From contig CP065366.1 of NCBI GenBank assembly GCA_023206055.1, positions 2,790,001 through 2,854,000 of the forward strand: a stretch of 64,000 nucleotides of DNA, read 5' to 3'. The translations under genes were made by a program, and so were the position numbers. Below the pieces are notes generated by a model. The model searched no databases, was not told the origin of the DNA, and was given only the letters and a program-made list of their open reading frames with translations. Below, in pieces: positions 52,835 to 61,084 of the stretch. Source of the stretch: Vibrio cyclitrophicus (GTDB lineage: Bacteria; Pseudomonadota; Gammaproteobacteria; Enterobacterales; Vibrionaceae). Each line of letters opens with the position of its first letter. Positions within the stretch are counted from its first letter, which is position 1.

Positions 52835-52862
52835 AAAGGCTGCCATTAGGTGGCCTTTTTTG
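52835..52862 (+). terminator. proS terminator
   Basis: AAAGGC pairs with GCCTTT across a 12-nt inner region that may extend the stem imperfectly. Six T follow. Confidence 0.7.
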
Positions 52863-52994
52863 TACCTGTCGTTTCCCTTCAAGTTCTCTTCTCTTTATCA
52901 CTAGAGTAAATAACGTAAGTTAATCCCCTGTTCATCTTTAAATCCGTATATTGGGTTCATCAACTCTTTAGACCCGCTTACATTGGAGGTATCG

Positions 52995-53690
52995 ATGGAT
53001 ATCAAAAGCTTACTTAACCAAGCACTTAAGTCAGATCTCGTTAAACAAGGTACTCAGAAGCTTTCACAAGGATCTTCGAGTTTAAGCAGCCTCTCTCAAG
53101 GCAGTAGCAGCAATGGTAAGGGTAGCAGTAAAAGTACACTCGGAGCCTTCGGTGCAGGTGCAGTTGGCGGAGGACTCTCAAGTGCGTTAATGGGCTCGAA
53201 GAAAACCAAGAAAATGGGTAAGAAAGCCGCTGGTATTGGTGGCGCAGCAGCACTTGGCGCTCTCGCTTATAAGGTCTACAACGACTATCAGTCTAAACAA
53301 GGCCAGACACCCAATGTCGAGCAGGCTCAGTTTGATGAAAATGATGCAAATCACAGCGTGCTCATTCTACGATCGATGATAGCCGCGTCTAAAGCTGATG
53401 GCCATGTTGATGAAGAAGAGATGGCTAAGATAGAGCAAGCCGTCGAGAATATGGGCGCTGATTATCAACTGACTAAATTGGTCTCTGAAGAACTGCATAA
53501 GCCACTCGACCCAAGCGAAATCGCTCAATTAGCAACGTCACCTCAACAGGCGAGTGAGATCTACTTAGCTTCTTTGATTGTGGCCGACGAACAGAACTTC
53601 ATGGAAAAGGCGTACCTGAAAGAGCTCGCGAAGCAACTCAACCTTGCTGATGAAGTCACCTATCAACTTGAACAACAAGTATCTAGCTAA
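52995..53690 (+). CDS. yebE: YebE/DUF533 family membrane protein, TerB-like
   Basis: This 231-aa protein has an N-terminal glycine- and serine-rich segment (about residues 25-60), a short hydrophobic glycine-rich segment (about 60-90, AAGIGGAAALGALAYKVY) and a C-terminal TerB-like helical domain with SMIAASKADGHVDEEEM, DPSEIAQLA and LIVADEQNFMEKAYL. YebE is inner-membrane and induced by envelope stress in E. coli. GGAGG lies 5-6 nt before the ATG at 52995; an upstream TTG frame is not supported. The serine tract is a low-complexity linker. Confidence 0.88.
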   Translation: MDIKSLLNQALKSDLVKQGTQKLSQGSSSLSSLSQGSSSNGKGSSKSTLGAFGAGAVGGGLSSALMGSKKTKKMGKKAAGIGGAAALGALAYKVYNDYQSKQGQTPNVEQAQFDENDANHSVLILRSMIAASKADGHVDEEEMAKIEQAVENMGADYQLTKLVSEELHKPLDPSEIAQLATSPQQASEIYLASLIVADEQNFMEKAYLKELAKQLNLADEVTYQLEQQVSS

Positions 53691-53854
53691 TTGGTAAGTA
53701 CCAAACAAATCAGTAAAGAGAAGCCTAAACGGCGAACTAACCAAGTGAGATATTGAGCAAGGACAAACTAACTCTGAACTTGATCAGATCCACTTTGTTT
53801 TTGCTTATCTCTATGTGTATATTGAGATCAGTTATCATTTGGTTAGGTATAAAA

Positions 53855-54058
53855 ATGAAAGTATACGATTGTTGTGATTTGGTGCGTGAACTGTATTCTC
53901 AAATTGGCAGTGGCGACCAAGGCTATATCCCTAAAGCGATCACCTGCGCGGTAAAAACATTGAATGACCTTGCTGCAGATGAATCTCTTCCTAAAGAAGC
54001 GCGTGAGCGTGCAGCATTTGCCGCTGCAAACCTACTGATCTCAGATTTCGAGGACTAA
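53855..54058 (+). CDS. yaeP: YaeP/UPF0253 family protein
   Basis: This 67-aa protein of unknown function aligns with E. coli YaeP along its length: DLVRELYSQIGSGDQGYIPKA, then RERAAFAAANLLISDFED. I start at the ATG at 53855 (MKVYDCCDLV); the frame runs further upstream with a hydrophobic stretch absent from the family. Predicted cytoplasmic and helical. The stop is two bases before the next start, so it is translationally coupled to the DUF4250 gene. Confidence 0.88.
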   Translation: MKVYDCCDLVRELYSQIGSGDQGYIPKAITCAVKTLNDLAADESLPKEARERAAFAAANLLISDFED

Positions 54059-54059
54059 T

Positions 54060-54251
54060 ATGAACCTCGCTAATTTTGAAAAAATGGATCCTGTAATGTT
54101 GATGAGCATCGTTAACATGAAGCTACGTGACGACTTCGGTGGTGATTTGGATCGAGTGGTCAACTTCTACGAGATCGACAAAGCAGCCTTGATCGCTAAA
54201 CTTGCGTCTGCTGGTTTTGAGTTCCTTCCAGAAGCCAAACAGTTTCGATAG
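54060..54251 (+). CDS. DUF4250 domain-containing protein
   Basis: This 63-aa protein of unknown function begins MNLANFEKMDPVMLMSIVNM, where the DUF4250 family motif is found, and continues KLRDDFGGDLDRVVNFYEID. It is helical and cytoplasmic. The ribosome-binding site GAGGA lies inside the end of yaeP, so the two are a co-expressed pair. A terminator follows. Confidence 0.85.
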   Translation: MNLANFEKMDPVMLMSIVNMKLRDDFGGDLDRVVNFYEIDKAALIAKLASAGFEFLPEAKQFR

Positions 54252-54276
54252 TCATTTAGAACAAGCTTGATTTTGA

Positions 54277-54306
54277 AAGACCAACCTCAGTGTTGGTCTT
54301 TTTTAT
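54277..54306 (+). terminator. terminator after the DUF4250 gene
   Basis: AAAGACCAAC pairs perfectly with GTTGGTCTTT around CTCAGT, and six T follow. Confidence 0.9.
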
Positions 54307-54483
54307 TGGTGATACTTATTGGATAAACATGTAGTTAGCCAGTTATAAATTATCTGTCTACATCTATACTTTTATATCTTAGAGTCAACGAACGCTCCTT
54401 GAACCAAAGCGTATTGTTGTATAGGCTACCTAAAATAGCCTATAAAACTCATCACCCAATCTGATGGTAGCGAAGGATTAACA

Positions 54484-54810
54484 ATGAAAAGACTCGGACT
54501 TTTGGCAGTTTTCGCCGCAACACTGACTGCAGGTTGCGCTTCAAATACACAGCAAGACAACTTTCGTGAAGCCTCTTTTGAGCTGTGTAACACCGAAGTC
54601 GATATTTACTCAGTAAGCCATGATGAAAGAGTACGCATTGTCTGCTCTGATGGCTCTAAGTTCGCGATAAACAACGAAGACACGCTAGAAGTGATGCGTG
54701 ATATCAATATTGACTACTGTGATGGCGAAGGCTTAGGCAAATTCAACGAGAGCCGCCATTATTACTCATTCAAATGTAAGTCTGGCACTCTGCTAAGCAT
54801 CAGAAAATAA
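54484..54810 (+). CDS. putative lipoprotein of unknown function
   Basis: This 108-aa protein has a lipoprotein signal with lipobox LTAGC (Cys at 18) and a short secreted domain. That domain holds four further Cys (FELCNTEV, IVCSDG, DYCDGEG, SFKCKSG), which could form two disulfide bridges in the periplasm. I know no family for it. GAAGGATTAACA precedes the ATG. It stands alone between two terminators. Confidence 0.75.
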   Translation: MKRLGLLAVFAATLTAGCASNTQQDNFREASFELCNTEVDIYSVSHDERVRIVCSDGSKFAINNEDTLEVMRDINIDYCDGEGLGKFNESRHYYSFKCKSGTLLSIRK

Positions 54811-54830
54811 AACCAACATAAGAAAACCAC

Positions 54831-54864
54831 AAAGGGTTGATGTGCAAACATCAGCCCTTTTTAG
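54831..54864 (+). terminator. lipoprotein gene terminator
   Basis: AAAGGGTTGATGT pairs with ACATCAGCCCTTT (13 bp with one G-U) around GCAA, followed by five T. Confidence 0.85.
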
Positions 54865-54892
54865 TACCCGCAATAACCAATCTTCAAAAACA

Positions 54893-54987
54893 AAAAAGCC
54901 CCAACAGGAGCCTTTCAAATCGTATTTTTCAATCAAATAGCTTTAGTTCAAGGAAAAGGCGCGGAGTTTACAAACACCTTTAACTAG
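54893..54987 (-). repeat. repeat unit A1, degenerate copy of A4
   Basis: Nearly identical to A4 from the CCTTT stem to the terminator, but about 10 nt within the first stem-loop are missing (the GTAAA half and loop), and the outer-stem partner is absent. The terminator is present with two G-U pairs. Confidence 0.6.
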
Positions 54988-54991
54988 AAAC

Positions 54992-55097
54992 AAAAAAGGG
55001 ACTCAATGAGCCCCTTTAAATGTGTTTTTCAAAGTAGTCATTTGAAATTCTAGGAGAGCACGCGGAGCTTACGAATGTAAGTGAGCATGCTCGACAA
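54992..55097 (-). ncRNA. repeat unit B2, candidate structured RNA
   Basis: The same layout as B3: GAGCA/TGCTC (55088-55092 with 55056-55060), inner CTTAC/GTAAG, hairpin TTTCAAA/TTTGAAA (55027-55047), and a terminator GGGGCTC/GAGTCCC at 54992-55017. Confidence 0.5.
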
Positions 55098-55119
55098 CAA
55101 CTTTAAAACTTCCAAGTAC

Positions 55120-55228
55120 AAAAAAGGCCCCTATTAAGGAGCCTCTAGTATCATTATTTTTCAAAGTAGTTGTTTGAAATTCTAAGAGAGCACGCGGAGC
55201 TCACGAATGTAAGTGAGCATGCTCGACA
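55120..55228 (-). ncRNA. repeat unit B3, candidate structured RNA
   Basis: The first stem is GAGCA/TGCTC (55220-55224 with 55188-55192) with inner CTTAC/GTGAG, where one pair is G-U on the minus strand but C-A on the plus strand. The second hairpin is TTTCAAA/TTTGAAA (55159-55179). The terminator at 55120-55145 has the stem GGCTCC/GGGGCC. Confidence 0.5.
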
Positions 55229-55246
55229 GCGTAGTACCTCAAAAAC

Positions 55247-55371
55247 AAAAAAGGCTCCCAACAGGAGCCTTTCAAATCGCATTTTTCAATCAAATAGCTT
55301 TAGTTCAAGGAAAAGGCGCGGAGTTTACGAATGTAAATGAGCACCTTTGACACAGAAATTAAGCTATTTGA
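55247..55371 (-). ncRNA. repeat unit A4, candidate 3'-UTR-derived or independent RNA
   Basis: Three helices can be drawn on the minus strand. An outer stem pairs AAGCTATTTGA with TCAAATAGCTT (11 bp, 55361-55371 with 55290-55300). Inside it AAAGG/CCTTT (55344-55348 with 55312-55316) closes a second stem with TTTAC/GTAAA and an ATTC loop. A terminator with GGCTCC and GGGAGCC stems (55247-55272) ends the unit. It lies 10 bp after the glyA stop, so it could be part of the glyA transcript. RNA status is inferred from structure alone. Confidence 0.5.
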
Positions 55372-55381
55372 GCCAGAAAAA

Positions 55382-56632
55382 TTAAGCGTAAACCGGTAGA
55401 CGCTTACAGATTTCTAATACTTTAGCTTTAGTCGCTTCGATAACAGACTCATCGCCCATGTTATCAAGAATGTCACACATCCAGCCAGCAAGAGCTTTCG
55501 CGTCTGCTTCAGAGAAACCACGACGAGTAATAGAAGGAGAACCGATACGGATACCAGACGTAACGAACGGGCTACGTGGATCGTTTGGTACTGAGTTCTT
55601 GTTAACTGTAATGTTAGCTGAACCTAGTGCTGCGTCTGCTTCTTTACCTGTGATGTCTTTGTCGATTAGGTCAACTAGGAACAGGTGGTTCTCTGTAGAA
55701 CCTGAAACGATGTTGTAACCGCGTACTAGGAATTCAGCAACCATTGCTTTTGCGTTAGCAACAACGCGAGCTTGGTACTCTTTGAATTCTGGCTCTAGAG
55801 CTTCTTTGAACGCTACTGCTTTACCAGCGATAACGTGCATTAGAGGACCACCTTGGCCGCCAGGGAATACTGCTGAGTTTAGCTTCTTGTAAAGATCTTC
55901 GCCTTCGTTAGAAAGGATAAGACCGCCACGAGGACCAGCAAGCGTTTTGTGCGTTGTCGTTGTTACAACGTGAGCATGTGGAACTGGGTTCGGGTAAACG
56001 CCTGCAGCGATTAGACCAGCAACGTGAGCCATATCTACGAAGAAGTAAGCACCTACTTTGTCAGCGATTTCACGCATGCGCTTCCAATCACAAACTTGAG
56101 AGTAAGCTGAGAAACCACCGATGATCATCTTAGGCTTGTGCTCGATAGCTAGCGCTTCCATCTCTTCGTAATCGATTTGGCCTGCTTCATCGATACCGTA
56201 AGGAATGATGTTGTAAAGCTTACCAGAGAAGTTTACTGGAGAACCGTGAGTTAGGTGACCACCGTGTGCAAGGCTCATACCTAGAACAGTATCGCCAGCA
56301 TTCAGTAGTGCCATGTATACAGCATTGTTTGCTTGAGAACCTGAGTGAGGTTGTACGTTTGCGTATTGAGCGCCAAACAGTTCACATGCACGTTCGATTG
56401 CTAGAGTTTCAACTTTATCTACGTACTCACAACCACCGTAGTAACGCTTACCTGGGTAGCCTTCAGCGTATTTGTTTGTAAGTTGAGAACCTTGAGCTTC
56501 CATTACACGTGGGCTTGTGTAGTTTTCTGAAGCGATAAGTTCGATGTGCTCTTCCTGACGAAGAGTTTCTTCTTGGATAGCTGCGAATAGATCCGCATCG
56601 TAATCAGCAATGTTCATGTCACGCTTAAGCAT
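55382..56632 (-). CDS. glyA: serine hydroxymethyltransferase
   Basis: GlyA converts serine and THF to glycine and 5,10-methylene-THF, the main source of one-carbon units for purines, thymidylate and methionine. The 416-aa PLP enzyme has IELIASENYTSPRVMEAQGS, YGGCEYVDKVE and the PLP-binding Lys in TTTTHKTLAGPRGG. The ATG has AGGAGATACAG before it. The upstream PurR box implies purine control, as in E. coli, and it links this gene to purM and purN (PurN uses 10-formyl-THF). Downstream is the repeat array. Confidence 0.98.
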   Translation of the reverse strand: MLKRDMNIADYDADLFAAIQEETLRQEEHIELIASENYTSPRVMEAQGSQLTNKYAEGYPGKRYYGGCEYVDKVETLAIERACELFGAQYANVQPHSGSQANNAVYMALLNAGDTVLGMSLAHGGHLTHGSPVNFSGKLYNIIPYGIDEAGQIDYEEMEALAIEHKPKMIIGGFSAYSQVCDWKRMREIADKVGAYFFVDMAHVAGLIAAGVYPNPVPHAHVVTTTTHKTLAGPRGGLILSNEGEDLYKKLNSAVFPGGQGGPLMHVIAGKAVAFKEALEPEFKEYQARVVANAKAMVAEFLVRGYNIVSGSTENHLFLVDLIDKDITGKEADAALGSANITVNKNSVPNDPRSPFVTSGIRIGSPSITRRGFSEADAKALAGWMCDILDNMGDESVIEATKAKVLEICKRLPVYA

Positions 56633-56689
56633 CTGTATCTCCTGACTCAGATTGTACTGAAAGTTTCAAAAAAACCACACAACGACCAA

Positions 56690-56730
56690 AAGCAAACGTT
56701 TCCGTCACCGTTTTGATGTGACGCATTCTA
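56690..56730 (-). promoter_or_regulatory. glyA promoter and PurR operator
   Basis: AAGCAAACGTTTCCGT (plus-strand reading, 56690-56705) matches the PurR consensus ACGCAAACGTTT(T/C)CGT at 15 of 16 positions. On the minus strand a -10, TAGAAT (56725-56730), lies just upstream; the -35 (TTTATG at 17 nt) is weak. The operator covers the early transcribed region. The rest of the 347-bp gap to the YitT-type gene at 56980 shows no gene. Confidence 0.8.
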
Positions 56731-56979
56731 CATAATTTGATCTAGGTCATAAAGAGCTAATTGCAATTTTATCATGCAGTTTTTTCATAATCACATATAA
56801 GATTCATCATGGTTATTTAGCTTATCCAACCAAAGATGACGCTTACTGTCAATTTTACGCTTTACACCCTGTAAAACGCAGATTACATAGGTTTACCTTA
56901 ATTTTGCACCTCAAGCTACCGAAAGCTAAGGTTTTTCTCTACTATGCACGCCTTTATTGGTTAGGTAATTATAAAAACG

Positions 56980-57582
56980 ATGGAAAAACACTCACGTAAA
57001 GAAGATTGGGTAGCGATTCTCACTGGCACGTTTTTAGTGGCGTTAGGCGTCTTCTTTTTACAGTCAGCGAATCTGCTTACTGGTGGTACTACTGGCTTGG
57101 CTCTGCTCTTGAGTCAATTCTTGCCTGTAACCTTTGGTATTTTGTACTTTGTTGCCAATTGTCCATTCTACTTATTGGCATGGAAACGATTTGGCCGTAG
57201 CTTTGCTATTAGCAGTGCGATTTCTGGTGCTTTAGTGTCTGTGTTTGCCGATCATTTATACTTGGTGATTTCGTTAGAAGTTCATAATGAAATATACTGC
57301 GCTGTTGCAGGCGGCCTGTTGATGGGCTTAGGTATGCTGATCTTATTCCGTCATCGCTCAAGTCTGGGTGGCTTCAACGTACTGTGCTTGTTTATCCAAG
57401 ACCGATACGGTATCTCTGTAGGTAAAACCCAAATGGGTATTGATGCGTGTATTCTGTTTGCATCCTTCTTCTTTGTGTCACCTTGGGTAATTGCCGTATC
57501 TGTATTGGGCACCGCAGTGTTGAACATTGTATTGGCAATGAATCACAAGCCTACTCGTTATTCGGTCAACTACGCGTCTTAG
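56980..57582 (+). CDS. YitT-family membrane protein
   Basis: This 200-aa protein has six hydrophobic segments and the pattern of the YitT/DUF161 family, whose function is uncertain. LLTGGTTGLALLLSQ is the family's glycine-rich loop after the first helix, and FRHRSSLGGFNVLCLFIQDRYG lies near the centre as the repeated GG region. The lack of the C-terminal DUF2179 domain marks it as the short form. It diverges from glyA and ends in its own terminator. It stands alone. Confidence 0.87.
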   Translation: MEKHSRKEDWVAILTGTFLVALGVFFLQSANLLTGGTTGLALLLSQFLPVTFGILYFVANCPFYLLAWKRFGRSFAISSAISGALVSVFADHLYLVISLEVHNEIYCAVAGGLLMGLGMLILFRHRSSLGGFNVLCLFIQDRYGISVGKTQMGIDACILFASFFFVSPWVIAVSVLGTAVLNIVLAMNHKPTRYSVNYAS

Positions 57583-57673
57583 TGTTCACACCCGTTCTAT
57601 CGCCTATCGTCGCTGGCTACTCGACACTCTAACTGCAGACTCAAAGTACGATAATCCAGACTATAACTAAGCA

Positions 57674-57705
57674 AAAAGGCTTTGGGGAGCTCTCCAAAGC
57701 CTTTG
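57674..57705. terminator. terminator between the YitT-type gene and treC
   Basis: AAAGGCTTTGGGGA pairs with TCTCCAAAGCCTTT (about 13 bp). A and T tracts are found on both sides, so it may serve both converging genes. Confidence 0.8.
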
Positions 57706-57760
57706 TAAAAGTCCAATTCCTTAAGGGGAGTAAGAATCAGGCTTCTTAAAATGAAAAAGG

Positions 57761-59440
57761 TTAACCTTCAATCAAGAGAATACGAGTCTCGTAAGGACGT
57801 AAAACTTGATGATGTAATGCTACTGAAGTGTTCGCCTCTTGATAGTTAGACAACAAACTCTTCGCCTTGCTCATATCAAAACGTTCCGGTATAACGCATT
57901 CCGCCTCTTCACCATAATAGTTATTAATACACAACAAAGTCTGATTATCAGTCTCGCGAGAATACGCAAATACCGATGGGTGCTCAGGCAATAAATCTTT
58001 GTAGCTACCATGAGTAATCACTGGCACTTGTTTACGTAACTCAATCAAGCTCTTGTAGAAGTAAAAAACAGAGTCTTTGTCTTCCAGTGCTTGCTCAGCG
58101 TTGATCTCAGTATAGTTATTCGCAACGTCTAGCCACGGCTTAGCTTGTGAGAAACCTGCATGCGCTTCGCTGCTCCATTGCATCGGCGTGCGAGAGTTAT
58201 CACGAGATTTCTGCGCCAGAATCGCCATCATATCTTGATGCGCCACACCATCACGGTTCACCATGATGTCATACATATTGGTACTCTCGACATCGCGATA
58301 CTGGCTGATCTCGGTATAACCAGGGTTGGTCATGCCAATCTCTTCACCTTGATAGATATAAGGTGTGCCTTGCATCATGTGCACAGAAGCGGCCAACATT
58401 TTAGCCGATTCAACACGATATTGTTGATCGTTGCCCAAGCGGCTCACGACTCTTGGTTGGTCATGGTTGCACCAAAACAGTGCACCCCAACCTTTGCCGT
58501 TCAAGCCTGTTTGCCAATGATTGAAGATCGACTTGAGCTGTAAGAAATCAAACGGCGCATTGGTCCACTTCTCACCATTGGTATAATCGACCTTAAGGTG
58601 GTGGAAGTTAAACACCATCGATAGTTCGCTGTTATCAATGTTTGAGTACTGCTGGCAATGCTCAAGTGTCGTTGAAGACATCTCGCCTACTGTCACGCTA
58701 CCGTATTTCTGGAATACCGCTTCGCTGATCTCTTTCAGGTATTCATGCACTCGTGGACCATCAGTGTAAAAACGACGACCATCACCGATATCATCGTTAG
58801 GGAAATCTTGCTGTTTCGAAATCAGGTTGATCACATCCAAACGGAAGCCATCAACGCCCTTCTCAGCCCAGAAGCTGATGACGTCTTTTACTTCTTCGCG
58901 TACAACCGGGTTCTCCCAGTTAAGGTCAGCCTGTTCTTTGGCGAATAAGTGTAGGAAGTATTGCCCAGTCGCCTCATCCATTTCCCATGCATTACCACCA
59001 AACTTAGACTGCCAGTTAGTTGGTGCTTGACCGTTTACAGAATCTTTCCAGATGTAGTAGTCGCGGTATGGGCTGTTTTTGTCACCCAGTGCCGACTGAA
59101 ACCATGCGTGCTCTGTTGAGGTGTGGTTTACAACGATATCCATCACGATACGAATACCACGTTGGTGCGCTTCAGCCAGCAATAAGTCGAAGTCTTCCAT
59201 GATGCCGAATTGCGAGTTAATCGCGTAGTAATCTGAAATATCGTATCCGTTATCGATCATTGGGGATGCGTAAACTGGGGTTAACCAAATTGCATCCACA
59301 CTTAAGTGTTTAAGATAATCCAGTTTTGAAATGATCCCTTTGATATCGCCAGTGCCTTTACTGCCACTATCACAAAAGCTCTTTGGGTAGATTTGATAGA
59401 TGGTTGCGGTTTTCCACCAACTTTCATCATGCTCAGTCAT
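57761..59440 (-). CDS. treC: trehalose-6-phosphate hydrolase
   Basis: TreC hydrolyses trehalose 6-phosphate, made by TreB uptake, into glucose and glucose 6-phosphate. It is a GH13 alpha-glucosidase. MDIVVNHTSTEHAWF, GFRLDVINLISK (nucleophile Asp), VGEMSST (acid Glu) and FWCNHDQPRVVSRLG are the four conserved regions. I chose the ATG at 59440 (559 aa), which starts MTEHDESWWK like other TreC proteins; a nearer ATG at 59446 or a GTG at 59455 are alternatives. It lies 147 bp downstream of treB with a hairpin between. Confidence 0.94.
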   Translation of the reverse strand: MTEHDESWWKTATIYQIYPKSFCDSGSKGTGDIKGIISKLDYLKHLSVDAIWLTPVYASPMIDNGYDISDYYAINSQFGIMEDFDLLLAEAHQRGIRIVMDIVVNHTSTEHAWFQSALGDKNSPYRDYYIWKDSVNGQAPTNWQSKFGGNAWEMDEATGQYFLHLFAKEQADLNWENPVVREEVKDVISFWAEKGVDGFRLDVINLISKQQDFPNDDIGDGRRFYTDGPRVHEYLKEISEAVFQKYGSVTVGEMSSTTLEHCQQYSNIDNSELSMVFNFHHLKVDYTNGEKWTNAPFDFLQLKSIFNHWQTGLNGKGWGALFWCNHDQPRVVSRLGNDQQYRVESAKMLAASVHMMQGTPYIYQGEEIGMTNPGYTEISQYRDVESTNMYDIMVNRDGVAHQDMMAILAQKSRDNSRTPMQWSSEAHAGFSQAKPWLDVANNYTEINAEQALEDKDSVFYFYKSLIELRKQVPVITHGSYKDLLPEHPSVFAYSRETDNQTLLCINNYYGEEAECVIPERFDMSKAKSLLSNYQEANTSVALHHQVLRPYETRILLIEG

Positions 59441-59542
59441 CGCCATCTCTAACACTCACTTACCAAAAAATATAAATAAAAAATCACCATGTGAATCATG
59501 GTCGAATAGCCGTTATAACTAAAAGAAAAAGCTATAACTAAG

Positions 59543-59577
59543 AGAAAAAGCGATGGCTCACTTTGGAGTCATCGCTT
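59543..59577 (-). terminator. hairpin between treB and treC
   Basis: AAGCGATG and CATCGCTT (8 bp) close a loop of 14 nt with an imperfect inner ACTC/GAGT pairing, followed by T residues on the minus strand. It could reduce treC expression relative to treB. Confidence 0.65.
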
Positions 59578-59587
59578 ATTTAATACA

Positions 59588-61012
59588 TTACGCGTTTGCG
59601 GTTTCTAGCTCGCCTTTCATCTGTGCTCGTTTATAGAAGAACAGTGTTAACGTAACGGGTAGTACAATCGCCACCAGCATCGCAATTAAGTAAACAGACC
59701 AATATTGCGGTTGAATCGATAAGATGCCCGGCAAACCACCAACACCGATACCATTCGCCATCACACCTGCGCTACCACAGATAGCAGCCGCTGCGGCACT
59801 GCCGATCATTGCGCTCAGCATTGGGAATTTGTATTTAAGGTTGATGCCGTACATCGCAGGCTCTGTAACTCCTAAGTAGGCAGAGATTGCAGCTGGAACC
59901 GAGATGTCTCGCTCGCCTTCGCGTTTACTTAAGATGATGATGCCGACAACCGCCGAAGCTTGTGCGATATTTGATAGCGCAATCAAAGGCCAGATTGGCG
60001 TGCCACCTAAGTCTTGCATCAGTTGTAGGTCGACTGCGTTGGTTGTGTGGTGAATACCTGTGATAACCAAAGGTGCGTATAGGAAGCCAAATACCACTGA
60101 ACCAAGAATCGCAAAATCACCCGTCATTGCCGCTTTAGCCGCGAATGCCACGCCATCGCCTAACATACGGCCAAATGGACCAATGAAAGCGTGCGCTAGA
60201 ATTACAGACAAAATAATCGATACAAATGGCACAACAACAAGGTACAGATAAGAAGGAACAATACGCTTAAGGTTAGTCTCAATGAACGCCAGAGCTACAC
60301 CCGCTAGCATCGCAGGGATCACCTGTGCCTGATAACCGACTTTCTCAATCACGAACAAGCCAAAGTCCCACACCTCAGGTACCGATTTACCTATCATGTA
60401 AGCGTTCATCAATTGCGGGGAAACTAAGGTCACACCGAGCGTGATACCCAAAATAGGGGTTCCGCCGAGTTTCTTAACCGTCGCCCAACACACACCAACC
60501 GGTAGGAAGAAGAAAATCGCTTCACCAATCAGCCACAAGAAAGAGTGAACGGTTGCCCAAAATTGGCTGATTTCAACGAGGGTTTTGCCGTCAAACATGC
60601 GAATGTCGCCAATCACATTACGGAAACCAAGAATCAAACCACCAGTAATGATGGCTGGCAGCAGTGGTACGAAAATTTCGGCTAAATGGGAGATACCACG
60701 CTCAAGGAAGTTCATGTTCTGACGAGCAGCAAGCTTAGACTCATCTTTTGATGACGCCTCTTTACCCGTTTGCTCAATCAGAAGTGCGTACACTTCATCA
60801 ACCTCTGTGCCAATCACGACTTGGAATTGACCTGCGTTCGTAAAGCAGCCTTTTACCAGCTTCAGCTTTTCTAGTTCTGCTTTGTTCGCTTGCTCTGTAT
60901 CGTTCAATACAAAACGCAGTCGAGTCAGACAATGGCTGACACTCGCAATATTTTCTTTGCCACCGACTAACTCGATAAGACGCGCAACGTCTTGCTTCGC
61001 TATCTTACTCAT
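59588..61012 (-). CDS. treB: PTS system trehalose-specific EIIBC component
   Basis: TreB imports trehalose through the inner membrane and phosphorylates it to trehalose 6-phosphate. The EIIB domain (residues 1 to about 90) carries the phosphorylated Cys in SVSHCLTRLRFVL. The EIIC domain (about 110-470) has about ten membrane segments, with GGLILGFRNVIGDI and VTEPAMYGINLKYKFPM. No EIIA is attached; in E. coli the glucose EIIA (Crr) serves. I start at the ATG at 61012 (474 aa), with GGGG upstream; the frame extends 7 codons to an ATG with no Shine-Dalgarno. Expression is controlled by TreR (two operators upstream). Confidence 0.96.
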   Translation of the reverse strand: MSKIAKQDVARLIELVGGKENIASVSHCLTRLRFVLNDTEQANKAELEKLKLVKGCFTNAGQFQVVIGTEVDEVYALLIEQTGKEASSKDESKLAARQNMNFLERGISHLAEIFVPLLPAIITGGLILGFRNVIGDIRMFDGKTLVEISQFWATVHSFLWLIGEAIFFFLPVGVCWATVKKLGGTPILGITLGVTLVSPQLMNAYMIGKSVPEVWDFGLFVIEKVGYQAQVIPAMLAGVALAFIETNLKRIVPSYLYLVVVPFVSIILSVILAHAFIGPFGRMLGDGVAFAAKAAMTGDFAILGSVVFGFLYAPLVITGIHHTTNAVDLQLMQDLGGTPIWPLIALSNIAQASAVVGIIILSKREGERDISVPAAISAYLGVTEPAMYGINLKYKFPMLSAMIGSAAAAAICGSAGVMANGIGVGGLPGILSIQPQYWSVYLIAMLVAIVLPVTLTLFFYKRAQMKGELETANA

Positions 61013-61084
61013 ACTACCCCACCCTGGTTTCATTCAATTACTCATCTAAACCATGCAGCGATAACCACTCAAGACTTAGACTTA

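Larger units (their letters stand above)
54893..55371 (-). repeat. array of four tandem terminator-bearing repeat units downstream of glyA
   Basis: Read from the glyA side there are four units, here called A4, B3, B2 and A1. Each has a stem-loop with the shared core TTACATTCGTAA(A/G)CTCCGCG (shortened in A1; the first stem half differs by type), then a U-rich middle part, then a perfect or near-perfect Rho-independent terminator and a T run on the minus strand. Terminators sit at 55247-55272, 55120-55145, 54992-55017 and 54893-54915, spaced about 127, 128 and 99 bp. The order of types is A-B-B-A. The first terminator (A4) may serve glyA itself. I know no named family for it. The other three are separated from glyA by a terminator and would need their own promoters or read-through. 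Confidence 0.85.

Noticed and set aside
53753..53854. Hydrophobic N-terminal extension of YaeP
   Set aside because: YaeP proteins are short and soluble; the ATG at 53855 begins the conserved part.
54893..55371. Reading the glyA-side array as a CRISPR array
   Set aside because: The units are about 100-128 bp and homologous along their whole length; there are no short identical repeats with unique spacers and no cas genes.
56653..56670. TGAAAGTTTCA upstream of glyA as a MetR site
   Set aside because: The spacing between TGAA and TTCA is 3 nt, not the 5 nt of the MetR consensus.
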